The notes beneath the pieces were generated by a model that saw only the letters and a list, made by a program, of their open reading frames with translations, was not told the DNA's origin and ran no database searches. Positions 16,477 through 24,973 of a DNA stretch of 35,770 nt are shown here, piece after piece. Made by a program: the position numbers and the translations under genes. The first letter of the stretch is position 1. Each line of letters opens with the position of its first letter. The stretch is from Candidatus Methanoplasma glyptotermitis (GTDB taxonomy: Archaea; Thermoplasmatota; Thermoplasmata; Methanomassiliicoccales; Methanomethylophilaceae): assembly GCA_031267895.1 (NCBI GenBank), contig JAIRYF010000013.1, positions 1 to 35,770 of the forward strand, in the 5' to 3' direction.

Positions 16477-16497
16477 TTCGATAGTTATATTATCGAA
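16477..16497 (+). promoter_or_regulatory. Inverted repeat over the hmgA TATA box (candidate operator)
   Basis: TTCGATA-GTTATAT-TATCGAA: two perfect 7-bp arms around 7 nt that include the TTATATTA element, 22-30 nt before the hmgA ATG. A protein bound here would block TBP. The same repeat lies close to the divergent membrane-protein promoter. Confidence 0.5.
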
Positions 16498-16513
16498 AAA
16501 CCAATGGGGGGAT

Positions 16514-17668
16514 ATGGAAGAAAAGAGGGGTCTGAAGAACAGAGGATACTCTCATGCCGATGTGGACGAAAGACGGGAGGCGGTGGAGAAGTTCACCGGG
16601 ACCAGCCTCGAAAACATATCCAAGTACTGCTTCAATTCCGAGAAAGCGTCCAAGAACATAGAAAACATGATAGGTGCCACGCAAATACCTCTCGGTTTTG
16701 CAGGCCCCATCATAATAAACGGGGACAATGCGAAAGGAGAGTTTATCGTTCCTCTGGCAACAACAGAAGGAGCACTCACTGCATCGGTATCGAGAGGCAT
16801 GTCGGTGATAAATGACGGAGGCGGTGCCAGGGTCCGGGTGTTTCAGGATGGGATGACCAGAGCACCGGTATTCAGGACGAACGGTCTTGACCACTGTACA
16901 GAAATCATAGAATGGATAGGGAATAACACAGAGATGCTCTCATCAGTGGTAAACACGACGACAGCCCACGGAAAACTCATTTCCGTGGAATCATTCCCTG
17001 CGGGAAGGAATCTTTTCATACGTTTTACTTATGAAACCGGCGATGCGATGGGTATGAACATGATAACCATAGCTACGGAAGCAGTCTCCAAAGAAATAGA
17101 GAAACACACAGGCGCAATAATGGTTTCTGTCTCCGGAAACATGTGCAGCGACAAGAAACCGGCAGCAATAAACATGATCAGAGGAAGGGGTAAGACTGTC
17201 ATCGCCGAGGCTCTGATACCCAAAGATACAGTCGAAAAGAGACTTCACGCCTCAACCGAGTCGATCGTCGAGACTAACATGAGAAAGAATCTCGTAGGCA
17301 GTTCTTTGTCTGTCACCCTGGGGGCGAATGCCCATGCCGCAAATATGGTTGCCGCAGTGTACATCGCAACGGGACAGGACCCCGCTCAGGTTGTGAGCGG
17401 GAGTATGACGACTACTATGTGCGAGAACGTAAACGGCGACCTTTACATCGCAATCAGGATGCCGTCAGTGGAGGTGGGGACCGTCGGCGGAGGGACAAGA
17501 CTGCCCTCACAATCCGAGGCACTTGCCATGATAGGCTGTCTGGGCGATGAGAAATCCAAAAAGCTGGCGGAAATAGTTGCGGCCGCCGTACTTGCCGGTG
17601 AACTGTCAACGCTGTCTGCACAGGCTGCAGGCCACTTAGGAAAGGCACATCAGGAACTGGGACGCTGA
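16514..17668 (+). CDS. hmgA: 3-hydroxy-3-methylglutaryl-CoA reductase (class I, NADPH)
   Basis: The enzyme makes mevalonate, the committed precursor of archaeal ether-lipid isoprenoids. The 384-aa soluble protein contains IGATQIPLGFAGPI, the catalytic-Glu motif ATTEGALTAS, DAMGMNMITIATE, the Lys motif SDKKPAAINMIRGRGK, the Asp motif ATGQDPAQVVSGSM and the C-terminal catalytic His in GHLGKAHQ. There are no N-terminal membrane helices, as usual in archaea. ATG 16514 follows GGGGGGAT. It is probably first in hmgA-pheT-peroxiredoxin, since pheT starts 4 nt after its stop. Regulation through the inverted repeat over its TATA box is inferred. Confidence 0.95.
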   Translation: MEEKRGLKNRGYSHADVDERREAVEKFTGTSLENISKYCFNSEKASKNIENMIGATQIPLGFAGPIIINGDNAKGEFIVPLATTEGALTASVSRGMSVINDGGGARVRVFQDGMTRAPVFRTNGLDHCTEIIEWIGNNTEMLSSVVNTTTAHGKLISVESFPAGRNLFIRFTYETGDAMGMNMITIATEAVSKEIEKHTGAIMVSVSGNMCSDKKPAAINMIRGRGKTVIAEALIPKDTVEKRLHASTESIVETNMRKNLVGSSLSVTLGANAHAANMVAAVYIATGQDPAQVVSGSMTTTMCENVNGDLYIAIRMPSVEVGTVGGGTRLPSQSEALAMIGCLGDEKSKKLAEIVAAAVLAGELSTLSAQAAGHLGKAHQELGR

Positions 17669-17672
17669 TAAT

Positions 17673-19322
17673 ATGCCGGTGATAAATTTCAGATACAGCG
17701 ATCTGTGCTCTCTTCTGGGGCAGATGGTTCCGCATGATGTACTCATAGAGAGGATCCCTCTGATAGGTGCGGATATGCATCAGACAGAGGGAGAATGCGA
17801 AGAGATGTCCGTAGAATTCTTTCCGGACAGACCGGATCTTTTCTCTGTGGAAGGCCTTGCCAGGGCACTCCGCGCGTTCCTCGGTATCGAACCCGGACTG
17901 AAGAAATACTGTGTGAATGATTCCGATTATGCCGCAGCCGTCGATCCTTCCGTACTCGGAGTGAGACCTTTTTTCGCATGTGCGGTTGTGAAAGATCTTG
18001 AGGTATCCGATGATCTGATAAGATCCGTCATGGAACTTCAGGAAAAATTGCATATGACTATCGGAAGGAAAAGAAGTAAACTGGCCATCGGAATACATGA
18101 TCTCGATAAGGTTTCGCCGCCGTTCAGGTACACAGCCGTAAGACCTGACGAAATTTCATTCGTCCCTCTGAACCACACCGAAAGGATGGACCTGAAAGAG
18201 ATACTCATATCTCATGATAAAGGGAAGGAATACGCACACCTCCTTGACGGAAAGGAAAAATATCCTATCATTTTCGACAGAAACGGAAATGTTCTCTCAT
18301 TCCCGCCCATAATAAACGGTGCCCTGACTGCAGTCACTGCCAAAACCAGAAATGTTTTCATAGACGTGACCGGCAACGACAGAAAAGCAGTAAAGGGTGC
18401 ATTGGATATCGTCACAACAGCACTTGCCGAACGCGGCGGAAAAATATTCAAAGTGAATATAGAAGGATACGGACACTCTCCCGATCTGACCGAAACGTTG
18501 TCGTCGCTGTCTATGAGGAAATGCAACAGATTTCTCGGAATCAGTCTTGATAAAAAAGGTATCGAGGAATCTGTCAGAAAAATGGGCATGAACGTCTCGG
18601 TCAGCGGCGACGATGTTACTGTTTCCGTACCGTCCACCAGGCTTGATATAATGCACAAAGTGGACATATTCGAAGATGTTGCCATCGGATACGGGTTCGA
18701 ACGTTTCGGCGGCCCGTATTCATCCATTCAGACGATGGGAAAATCAGGGAAGAGTACATCGATATCCGATAAGATACGGGATATTATGATCGGGCTCGGG
18801 TTCACCGAGGTCACTACTCTGACACTGAGCAACCAGGAGGACGAATTTGAAATATCGGGGCTTCCGGCAAAGACATCCACCTGCATAACCAACCCGATAA
18901 CAGAGGATCACACGTGCCTAAGATCATATCTCATGCCAAGCCTGATGAAGATACTGAGACACAACAGACACAGAGACCTTCCTCAAAAGATATTCGAGGT
19001 CGGTTTCGTGTCCGAAGAACATCTCACCGTGCCGCATCTCTGCGGTATGATGACGGCATCAAAAACCCCCTTTACCGAAATTAAATCGATTACCGACGCT
19101 GTGGCAAGGGAAATGAACATCGAACACGGAGTATCCGTCTGCGGATACAGAACGTTCGTTGACGGAAGAGGTGCCTTTATCTCCTTAGGGAATCGAAATA
19201 TCGGTTTCTTCGGAGAGGTCTCCCCCGAGGTCGTGACGGATTACGGCATAACGCACCCTGTTGCGATGTTCGAGATTGATCTGTCTGAAATAATAGGAGA
19301 AAAAACCGGGAGTTTGTTTTGA
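17673..19322 (+). CDS. pheT: Phenylalanyl-tRNA synthetase beta subunit
   Basis: The 549-aa protein is the archaeal-length beta chain that pairs with PheS (alpha) to form the heterotetrameric enzyme charging tRNA-Phe. It begins MPVINFRYSDLCSLLGQMV, has the B3/B4 editing-like region (MELQEKLHMTIGRKRSKLAIGIHDLDKV), a B5-type segment (NRFLGISLDKKGIEESVRKMGMNV) and the core domain from about residue 360 (LGFTEVTTLTLSNQEDEFEISG). pheS is not in this window. It lies 4 nt after hmgA and 4 nt before the peroxiredoxin gene, which indicates one transcript. Confidence 0.95.
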   Translation: MPVINFRYSDLCSLLGQMVPHDVLIERIPLIGADMHQTEGECEEMSVEFFPDRPDLFSVEGLARALRAFLGIEPGLKKYCVNDSDYAAAVDPSVLGVRPFFACAVVKDLEVSDDLIRSVMELQEKLHMTIGRKRSKLAIGIHDLDKVSPPFRYTAVRPDEISFVPLNHTERMDLKEILISHDKGKEYAHLLDGKEKYPIIFDRNGNVLSFPPIINGALTAVTAKTRNVFIDVTGNDRKAVKGALDIVTTALAERGGKIFKVNIEGYGHSPDLTETLSSLSMRKCNRFLGISLDKKGIEESVRKMGMNVSVSGDDVTVSVPSTRLDIMHKVDIFEDVAIGYGFERFGGPYSSIQTMGKSGKSTSISDKIRDIMIGLGFTEVTTLTLSNQEDEFEISGLPAKTSTCITNPITEDHTCLRSYLMPSLMKILRHNRHRDLPQKIFEVGFVSEEHLTVPHLCGMMTASKTPFTEIKSITDAVAREMNIEHGVSVCGYRTFVDGRGAFISLGNRNIGFFGEVSPEVVTDYGITHPVAMFEIDLSEIIGEKTGSLF

Positions 19323-19326
19323 TAGT

Positions 19327-19800
19327 ATGAATGTAGGAGACAGGTTCCCCGGATTTGTGCTGAACGATGAGAACGGAGAGACCTTTGACAGCAAGTCCCT
19401 GGAAGGCATCAGATATGTGATATACTTCTATTCGAAGGACGGAAGCCCGGGCTGTACCGAAGAGGCGGTCGATTTCTCTGCGCTGTATCCGAAATTCATG
19501 CTCAGGAACATACCTGTAATCGGGATCAGCAAAGACAGTGCCGCATCGCACTCAAAGTTCAGAGAAAAAAATTCGCTGAAGATTAAACTCCTCAGTGATT
19601 CCGAACACGATCTTATGGAAAAAACAGATGTCTGGAGAGACAAAATAATGTACGGCCGATCTGTCAAGGGAACCGTGAGGTCCACATTCATCGTCGGCAG
19701 AGACGGCACGGTGGAAGCTGCGTGGAAAGGGATTAAAGTGTCCGGACACGCAGAGAAGGTTCTTGAAAAAGCAATATCTCTCGTCAAAAGCCGGTCATAA
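19327..19800 (+). CDS. Peroxiredoxin of the Bcp/PrxQ type with a single cysteine
   Basis: The 157-aa thioredoxin-fold protein (MNVGDRFPGFVLNDENGETF) reduces peroxides through the peroxidatic Cys in DGSPGCTEEAVDF. PrxQ proteins often have a resolving Cys five residues later (CTxEAC). Here that position is Val and the whole protein contains only this one cysteine, so it should work as a 1-Cys enzyme with an external thiol. The conserved Arg/Phe segment GTVRSTFIVGRDGTVEAAW is present. It is the last gene after hmgA-pheT and overlaps the 3' end of convergent etfA by 6 nt. Confidence 0.9.
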   Translation: MNVGDRFPGFVLNDENGETFDSKSLEGIRYVIYFYSKDGSPGCTEEAVDFSALYPKFMLRNIPVIGISKDSAASHSKFREKNSLKIKLLSDSEHDLMEKTDVWRDKIMYGRSVKGTVRSTFIVGRDGTVEAAWKGIKVSGHAEKVLEKAISLVKSRS

Positions 19801-20844
19801 TATCCGATCCAGCTCTTTCAGTATGCTCTCGGCATCGCCGATGATCATTTCGTCCGCTATGTCCTTTATGGGCGCATCCGGATCTTTATTGATTGCGATT
19901 ATTTTTCTTGCAGTCATGATGCCGGCCTTGTGCTGTATCGATCCCGATATCCCGAACGCCAAATATATCTCCGGAGAAACATTTCTCCCGGACTGACCGA
20001 CCTGTTTTATCTGAGGAAACCACCCCTTATCCACAAGTGTCCTGGAACACGATACCATGCCGCCCAGTTTCTTTGCTACCGATTCTGCGATGCATATTGC
20101 TTCTCTGTTCCTGATTCCGCTGCCCAGAGAGACGAGTATCTTCGCCTCTGTTATGTCTTTTTCATCAGAATATCTTTTTTCAGAACCTATGATAGTCTTA
20201 AATGAATTGCCTCCATACTGCCGGTAAATCACGGTACCTGCCGTGTTGCCGGATGCTTTCTTCAGAGGAAAAGTACCAGGCCTCACCGTGGCCATCTGCG
20301 GCACGGAATTGGATACTATCTCAGCCATCAGACTGCCCCCGAATGCGGGTCTCGTCATCCGGAGGACCGTACCTTCAATCGACAGCTCGGTGCAGTCTGC
20401 CGTCAGACCGGCTCCCAGAGATGCAGCCAGACGCGGCGCGGTCTCCCTTCCGCGGGGTGTTGCGCCCATCAGTATTATCGATGGATTTATGCGCTCTGCG
20501 ATTTCTTTCATCGACTCGCAATATGCCTCGGGATGGAAATCGATGAGTCTCCTGTCTTTCACATGGTATAAGGTATCCACACCATACGAGAATGCCTCGG
20601 CATAAAGGGGTTTCAGTTCGATATCTCCGAAAACTACCCCAAATATCCTTCCGTCATATATTTCCCTGGCTTTGCTGAGTATCTCCAGAGACGAAGATTC
20701 CAGAAAAACGCCGGCATGTCTGGACACTTCGAGCCATATCATCAGTCCGTCAGCGGTCGGTGTGCCGAGATCGTACTGCTCGAGCATCCCCGGCGGGAGT
20801 CTGCACTCCCCGCTCTGTCCGCAGTCCCGGCAGCTATTGTTCAT
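19795..20844 (-). CDS. etfA: Electron transfer flavoprotein alpha subunit
   Basis: EtfA holds the mobile FAD domain of Etf. The 349-aa protein has the canonical C-terminal FAD-binding block: SCSRTLVDKGWFPQIKQVGQSGRNVSPEIYLAFGISGSIQHKAG, followed by AINKDPDAPIKDIADEMIIGD. The N-terminal Rossmann-like domain carries PRGRETAPRLAASLGAGLTADCTELS. It begins with a short extension containing three cysteines (C5, C8, C14 in SCRDCGQSGECR) that ordinary EtfA proteins lack. It lacks the N-terminal two-cluster ferredoxin domain of some bifurcating lactate-dehydrogenase Etfs. It overlaps etfB as ATGA and ends the srp54-to-etfA gene run. Confidence 0.94.
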   Translation of the reverse strand: MNNSCRDCGQSGECRLPPGMLEQYDLGTPTADGLMIWLEVSRHAGVFLESSSLEILSKAREIYDGRIFGVVFGDIELKPLYAEAFSYGVDTLYHVKDRRLIDFHPEAYCESMKEIAERINPSIILMGATPRGRETAPRLAASLGAGLTADCTELSIEGTVLRMTRPAFGGSLMAEIVSNSVPQMATVRPGTFPLKKASGNTAGTVIYRQYGGNSFKTIIGSEKRYSDEKDITEAKILVSLGSGIRNREAICIAESVAKKLGGMVSCSRTLVDKGWFPQIKQVGQSGRNVSPEIYLAFGISGSIQHKAGIMTARKIIAINKDPDAPIKDIADEMIIGDAESILKELDRIL

Positions 20845-21605
20845 ATTATTGCATCCCTGATGTGTTCTGCCGCTTTCGCGGGATCGCTGCCGTCAGTCAC
20901 TGCACCTCTCCTGCTGACCTTCGATGGCGTGGCGGACACTATCTTCGTCTTTGAACCTTTGAGACCGACCGAGAATGTATCCAACCCTATGTCTGCTATG
21001 TTCAGTTTTTTTATTTCGATTCCGGCAGCTCTGATGTAGTCGGCCGCGGACGGCAACCTGAAGCCGATCTCTTCGTCGGAAACCGACAGAAGATCGCCTT
21101 TTCCGATGATGCACTCCCTTACTTCGCTGCCGTAATTCTGAACGGCTTTCCATTCGCCGGACAGTGTGAGTTTCTGTGTATAGCAGAATTGTCCGCAGCC
21201 CAGCATATAAGCGAGTTCAGCCGGAACCTGTGCCGTATCTCCGTCCGCAGCCTGCTTGCCGCAGAATATAAGATCATAATCCGGAATGAATTTTTTAACA
21301 AAAGCGGAGAGTGTCCTCACGGTAGCATGAACGTCCGCCCCGGCAAAGGCTCTGTCGGTGAGCAGAAAGGCTTCATCTGCTCCGAGTTCGAGACATCTGA
21401 ACAGTGCATTTTCCGCCTGCGGCGGACCCATTGACACGGCAGTTATCACATCGCCGTCCTTCTTTACTCCGCATGCCATATTCAGGGCTGATTCGCAGTA
21501 CGGATTCAGTATCGACGGTACTCCTTCCCTTATCAAATTACCGTTAATATCCGTGCATACGGCGGACGTATCGGGTACCTGTTTGACAAAAACGACGAAT
21601 CTCAT
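20841..21605 (-). CDS. etfB: Electron transfer flavoprotein beta subunit
   Basis: The 254-aa protein starts MRFVVFVKQVPDTSAV and contains the nucleotide-site motif AADGDTAQVPAELAYMLG. Canonical mitochondrial-type EtfB has DDDxNQTGQ at that site and binds AMP, whereas DGDTAQV is typical of anaerobic Etfs, including bifurcating ones that bind a second FAD. This supports, but does not prove, bifurcation. The track start (21638) lies inside glcD. ATG 21605 is chosen because it overlaps the glcD stop as ATGA. The order glcD-etfB-etfA matches known dehydrogenase/Etf modules. Confidence 0.94.
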   Translation of the reverse strand: MRFVVFVKQVPDTSAVCTDINGNLIREGVPSILNPYCESALNMACGVKKDGDVITAVSMGPPQAENALFRCLELGADEAFLLTDRAFAGADVHATVRTLSAFVKKFIPDYDLIFCGKQAADGDTAQVPAELAYMLGCGQFCYTQKLTLSGEWKAVQNYGSEVRECIIGKGDLLSVSDEEIGFRLPSAADYIRAAGIEIKKLNIADIGLDTFSVGLKGSKTKIVSATPSKVSRRGAVTDGSDPAKAAEHIRDAII

Positions 21606-23149
21606 TTTTCCACCATGTTTCCAGGGCAGAGTATCCATCTCGGGTCCATGGCCTCTTTTGTTTTTTTCATCTCTTCAGTCCCTTTTTTTCCGTACATCAG
21701 TTCCACATATTCTCTTTTTATCTTCCCTATTCCATGTTCGGCACTCGGCGACCCGCCCAATCTTATTGCCTTGATGGCAAGTTCTCTGTACGCTTCCTTT
21801 GCTTTCGTTAAATTATCCATGTCTTTGAGTATTATCTCAACATGCAGATGGCCGTTGCCTATGTGGCCGAAGGTTACGTGTTCAAGACCGTATCTGTCCA
21901 ATGTTTTTGAGTAGACTGTCATCATCCTGCCGAGATTTTTCAGCGGAACCGACATATCTGTGCCCATTTTGTGTATTTTTGGTACCTTTCCTTTCAATCC
22001 TGCGACATATTCGAAGATGATTTGAGGCACAGAATGCCTGAACCCGAAGAATTTCTCCCTGTCGCGAAGTTCATGTCCGCACCAGCTGTTCTCGAGGGAC
22101 CCGCCGTTTGATTTGGAAAGTATTTCGATTTTTCTGTAATTCGACATCAGGGTGTCATCCATCGGCAGATCCATGAACACGGCGGATCCGGCCCCGTCCG
22201 GAATGCCGGGCATGGAATTCAGATTCGGATCTTTCTCCGCCGCTGTTCTTAGGAGGTTCAGGGAACCGGAGTCAAAATATTCCAAAAATTCCGGGTTTAT
22301 ATCAGATTTCTGGATTTTTTCAACGAACAAATACGCTGAACTGTCATTCGGGAAAAAAAATATGTTCGATATAAGAGGATGCCACGGCACGATGTAAAGA
22401 TCAGCTTCCGTCACCGTCCCGAATATACCTTCGCTTCCGATGAACAGATCCACCATATCCATGCCATCCTTCGCCATTATACCCGTGGAGTTCTTGACAT
22501 TCATGTTGTAATCGTAAGAGGGCAGCGGCACTTCCCGTTCCCCCTTTGAAGTTCTGAATCTTAACATCCGTCCTTCTGCCGTTATGTCTGTTCTTTTTAT
22601 GTCCATAACGCATCCGTCCGCGAGCACTGCCCTGATTCTTCTGACCCAATTTCTCGTCGGACCGTATTTCAAAGTGCGGGGGCCGGAGGAATTGACTGCA
22701 ATGTTGCCCCCGAGCGAACTGTTCAGTTCTGTAGGGTCAACGGGGTAGAAGAAATCCGTACCCTCGCCGAGCAGACTGCCGACCGCATTTTCCGTTATGT
22801 CAGTAAGATCTGTGTATAATTTCTTCCTCAGGACCTCGTTTAATTCCCTGACGGTGACGGCTGGCTGCACCCGGACATAGTATCCTCTTTCGTCCCTCCC
22901 TATTCCGATGACCTTATTGAGTTTCTCCGTTGAGAGGACATCGCCTCCGAACGGAACACACCCTCCGCACATGCCCGTCCTCATTCCGGATATGGTGATC
23001 GGTCTGCCGCATGCAAAATGCTCTTCTGTTATCTTGATAACATCCTCTTCGGTCTCGGGGATGATTATATTGTCCGCACTGCCGACCATCTTGGACTCGT
23101 CGGTCAGGTAAGGAGAACCTGTCTCGGCTTTTCTTATATCCGAGGCCAT
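21602..23149 (-). CDS. FAD-linked 2-hydroxyacid (lactate/glycolate) dehydrogenase, GlcD family
   Basis: The 515-aa protein has an N-terminal PCMH-type FAD domain (NIIIPETEEDVIKITEEH, GEGTDFFYPVDPTELNSSLGGNIAVNSSGPRTLKYG, and GSEGIFGTVTEADLYIVP). The C-terminal substrate/cap domain carries HVTFGHIGNGHLHVEIIL and SAEHGIGKIK. This is the GlcD/Dld/LctD layout oxidising D- or L-2-hydroxyacids. With etfB and etfA directly downstream (ATGA overlap), electrons most likely pass to the Etf rather than to a quinone. The substrate is not determined. Its start overlaps the 3' end of the coaD fusion by 16 nt. Confidence 0.9.
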   Translation of the reverse strand: MASDIRKAETGSPYLTDESKMVGSADNIIIPETEEDVIKITEEHFACGRPITISGMRTGMCGGCVPFGGDVLSTEKLNKVIGIGRDERGYYVRVQPAVTVRELNEVLRKKLYTDLTDITENAVGSLLGEGTDFFYPVDPTELNSSLGGNIAVNSSGPRTLKYGPTRNWVRRIRAVLADGCVMDIKRTDITAEGRMLRFRTSKGEREVPLPSYDYNMNVKNSTGIMAKDGMDMVDLFIGSEGIFGTVTEADLYIVPWHPLISNIFFFPNDSSAYLFVEKIQKSDINPEFLEYFDSGSLNLLRTAAEKDPNLNSMPGIPDGAGSAVFMDLPMDDTLMSNYRKIEILSKSNGGSLENSWCGHELRDREKFFGFRHSVPQIIFEYVAGLKGKVPKIHKMGTDMSVPLKNLGRMMTVYSKTLDRYGLEHVTFGHIGNGHLHVEIILKDMDNLTKAKEAYRELAIKAIRLGGSPSAEHGIGKIKREYVELMYGKKGTEEMKKTKEAMDPRWILCPGNMVEK

Positions 23150-24093
23150 AGCTCCTCCATGCGAGGAATCATCGCGGCGGTCACAGCCTGTTCCGTAAGT
23201 GTCTTTCGATCCAGCAATCCTCTGCTCAGCAACCCGACCGCCCCCTGTTTCTTTCCGATATCCGGACAGCCGTGCAGAATCAAGACGGCTTCTCCTACTG
23301 TCATGCCCCCCGATACAAGTTCCGCCACATCGTCAGGATATCTGAAACCGGGTCCGACACCGATGGTTATACGGCCTTTCCTGTCAAGCACAGCACAATA
23401 CTGAAAATCATACAGGCCGTCGTCCGTTTCGAATACTCCCGCCTCTATCCCCACCGACAGATCATTGTCTCCGATAGCATTTGTGGCACGGTTTATCGCT
23501 CCTTTTCGGGTTTCCGATCCTCTGGGCTGTTCAGGAACATTGCTCTTCGCATCGCATGGGATTAAGACGGCATTTTCGAATATCTTCTCCATAACCGTTC
23601 TGACCGCTTCGATTTTGATTCTGTTGAGCGATCCGACCGCAATTTTTATCGCGTTGCAGCTGCCGTTTCTGGAGTAACTGCCGTTCATTATTCCTGTAGA
23701 GCTTATTTTTTGATCATCGTATGCCCGGAGAATGGGAACCTTGATGACCTCAAGCGGTTTTATTCCCCGAGACGCGCGTTCGCTGTTCAGCAGTTCTCCG
23801 TTTTTTTCTGTCTCTTCGGATACGACAAGGATGTCTGCCGTATCGATCTTTTCTTTCGGTCCGTATATGTCTTCGATCTCCACGACTTCCCATGGTTTGT
23901 CCATTGATCTCAGGAAAGATTTCAGTTCTTTCATGCGGATGCCAAGCGCGATCGTTTCGTCTCTGCTCCTGGAAGCCATTTCATCCGAGGTTATGCCCAC
24001 GATAACCTCGTCGCCGGTTTCGAAGGCTTTCTGTATCAGCTGTTTATGTCCCTCGTGCAGGACGTTGAAAGTACCGGCAACCACAGATCTCAT
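23134..24093 (-). CDS. coaD: Bifunctional phosphopantetheine adenylyltransferase / ITP-XTP-type NTPase
   Basis: The 319-aa protein joins two enzymes. Residues 1 to about 150 are archaeal-type phosphopantetheine adenylyltransferase of coenzyme A synthesis (MRSVVAGTFNVLHEGHKQLI, with a HxGH nucleotidyltransferase motif, and ISSTGIMNGSY). Residues from about 153 (NAIKIAVGSLNRIKIEAVRTVMEK) are a DUF84/YjjX-like inosine/xanthosine triphosphatase (ETRKGAINRATNA, SVGIEAGVFETDDGLYDFQYCAV, KKQGAVGLLSRG). The same fusion is known from Thermoplasma-type genomes. The track start (24177) is too far upstream; ATG 24093 has GGAGGTG 4 nt before it. The end overlaps glcD. Confidence 0.93.
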   Translation of the reverse strand: MRSVVAGTFNVLHEGHKQLIQKAFETGDEVIVGITSDEMASRSRDETIALGIRMKELKSFLRSMDKPWEVVEIEDIYGPKEKIDTADILVVSEETEKNGELLNSERASRGIKPLEVIKVPILRAYDDQKISSTGIMNGSYSRNGSCNAIKIAVGSLNRIKIEAVRTVMEKIFENAVLIPCDAKSNVPEQPRGSETRKGAINRATNAIGDNDLSVGIEAGVFETDDGLYDFQYCAVLDRKGRITIGVGPGFRYPDDVAELVSGGMTVGEAVLILHGCPDIGKKQGAVGLLSRGLLDRKTLTEQAVTAAMIPRMEELWPRI

Positions 24094-24133
24094 TCGGCAC
24101 CTCCATATTCCGAATAAATATCTGGGAAGACCC

Positions 24134-24343
24134 TCATCGCGCCAGATAGTATACCGCAACCACGGCGACGGTAACACCCACTATCAGTATCCAGGCAAAA
24201 AACAGCTTCCTTATTTTCTTCTTTGCGTCTGTTCCGGCGGACCCTTTGCATTCCTCGCCGCAAAACTGCCCGTCCCCCGCGAAAGCTTTACCGCAGTTGC
24301 GGCAGTGTCTGTGCTGCGGTATCTTCTCGGGCTGATCGATCAT
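24134..24343 (-). CDS. Small zinc-ribbon membrane protein (DUF2116-like)
   Basis: The 69-aa protein MIDQPEKIPQHRHCRNCGKAFAGDGQFCGEECK has a zinc-binding CxxC...CxxxC ribbon in its first half, a basic linker and one membrane helix (LFFAWILIVGVTVAVVAVYYL). The track ORF with the same stop extends 70 codons upstream into trmY. ATG 24343 follows TTAGGGCAC, an acceptable ribosome site. Tail-anchored zinc ribbons of this kind are conserved in archaea without known function. It lies 32 nt after trmY and 40 nt before the coaD fusion, all on one strand. Confidence 0.82.
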   Translation of the reverse strand: MIDQPEKIPQHRHCRNCGKAFAGDGQFCGEECKGSAGTDAKKKIRKLFFAWILIVGVTVAVVAVYYLAR

Positions 24344-24375
24344 GTGCCCTAATGAACTGTTTGAAATAAAAAGAT

Positions 24376-24969
24376 TCAGGATAGACTTCTGTCCATTTCG
24401 TTGTGAACAAGGATGATGCAGTGGTCCGCGTGCAGACTGTGGGGGCCTAAAGAAACGGTGTTTCCGGAATAGGAATGCAATAGTTCCTCCTCCTCGGCCG
24501 TAAGGTCTGTGTTGTCGCTGATAATAAACACGGGGTCCTGAGGTACAGCGCATTCTCTGATGTCGGTGCCATCCTCTTTCAGATATACGATATTTCCCTT
24601 TTTTGACAGAAGAGATACGACATCTCCGAACGACATCTTTGACACATACACACCTGGCGATGATTTTGTTTCATCGCCCTCCGGTATCTTCTTCAGAAGT
24701 GCATTTCTTATCAGGGAAGAGGTGCTTCGCTCGTCAGGATTAAGATATCTTACATCCGTTCCGGAGAATCTTACTGTCTTGGGGGCATCGCGGCCTCCCT
24801 GAAGAACCAAATAAAGCTGCGTATCCCTCCTCACGTCATGGCTCAGGAAGAAGGCGGAATTCACACACCTCACAAGTATATCCAAACGGCCCGCCCCGCC
24901 GGAGATGTCGTCAAGCTTGAAGTCTCCCGTGGTGACAGCTTTATGGCCTACTATCACAAAGTATCTCAT
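24376..24969 (-). CDS. trmY: tRNA (pseudouridine-54-N1)-methyltransferase
   Basis: TrmY is a SPOUT methyltransferase that converts pseudouridine 54 in the T loop of archaeal tRNA to N1-methylpseudouridine. The 197-aa protein starts MRYFVIVGHKAVTTGDFKLDDISGGAGRLDILVRCVNSAFFLSHDVRRD, which is the family signature, and contains the SAM-binding knot region (PVFIISDNTDLTAEEE, SLGPHSLHADHCIILVHNEMD). The track start is seven codons earlier and overlaps srp54. ATG 24969 lies 4 nt after the srp54 stop with GTGAT as ribosome site. Confidence 0.93.
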   Translation of the reverse strand: MRYFVIVGHKAVTTGDFKLDDISGGAGRLDILVRCVNSAFFLSHDVRRDTQLYLVLQGGRDAPKTVRFSGTDVRYLNPDERSTSSLIRNALLKKIPEGDETKSSPGVYVSKMSFGDVVSLLSKKGNIVYLKEDGTDIRECAVPQDPVFIISDNTDLTAEEEELLHSYSGNTVSLGPHSLHADHCIILVHNEMDRSLS

Positions 24970-24973
24970 TTGA

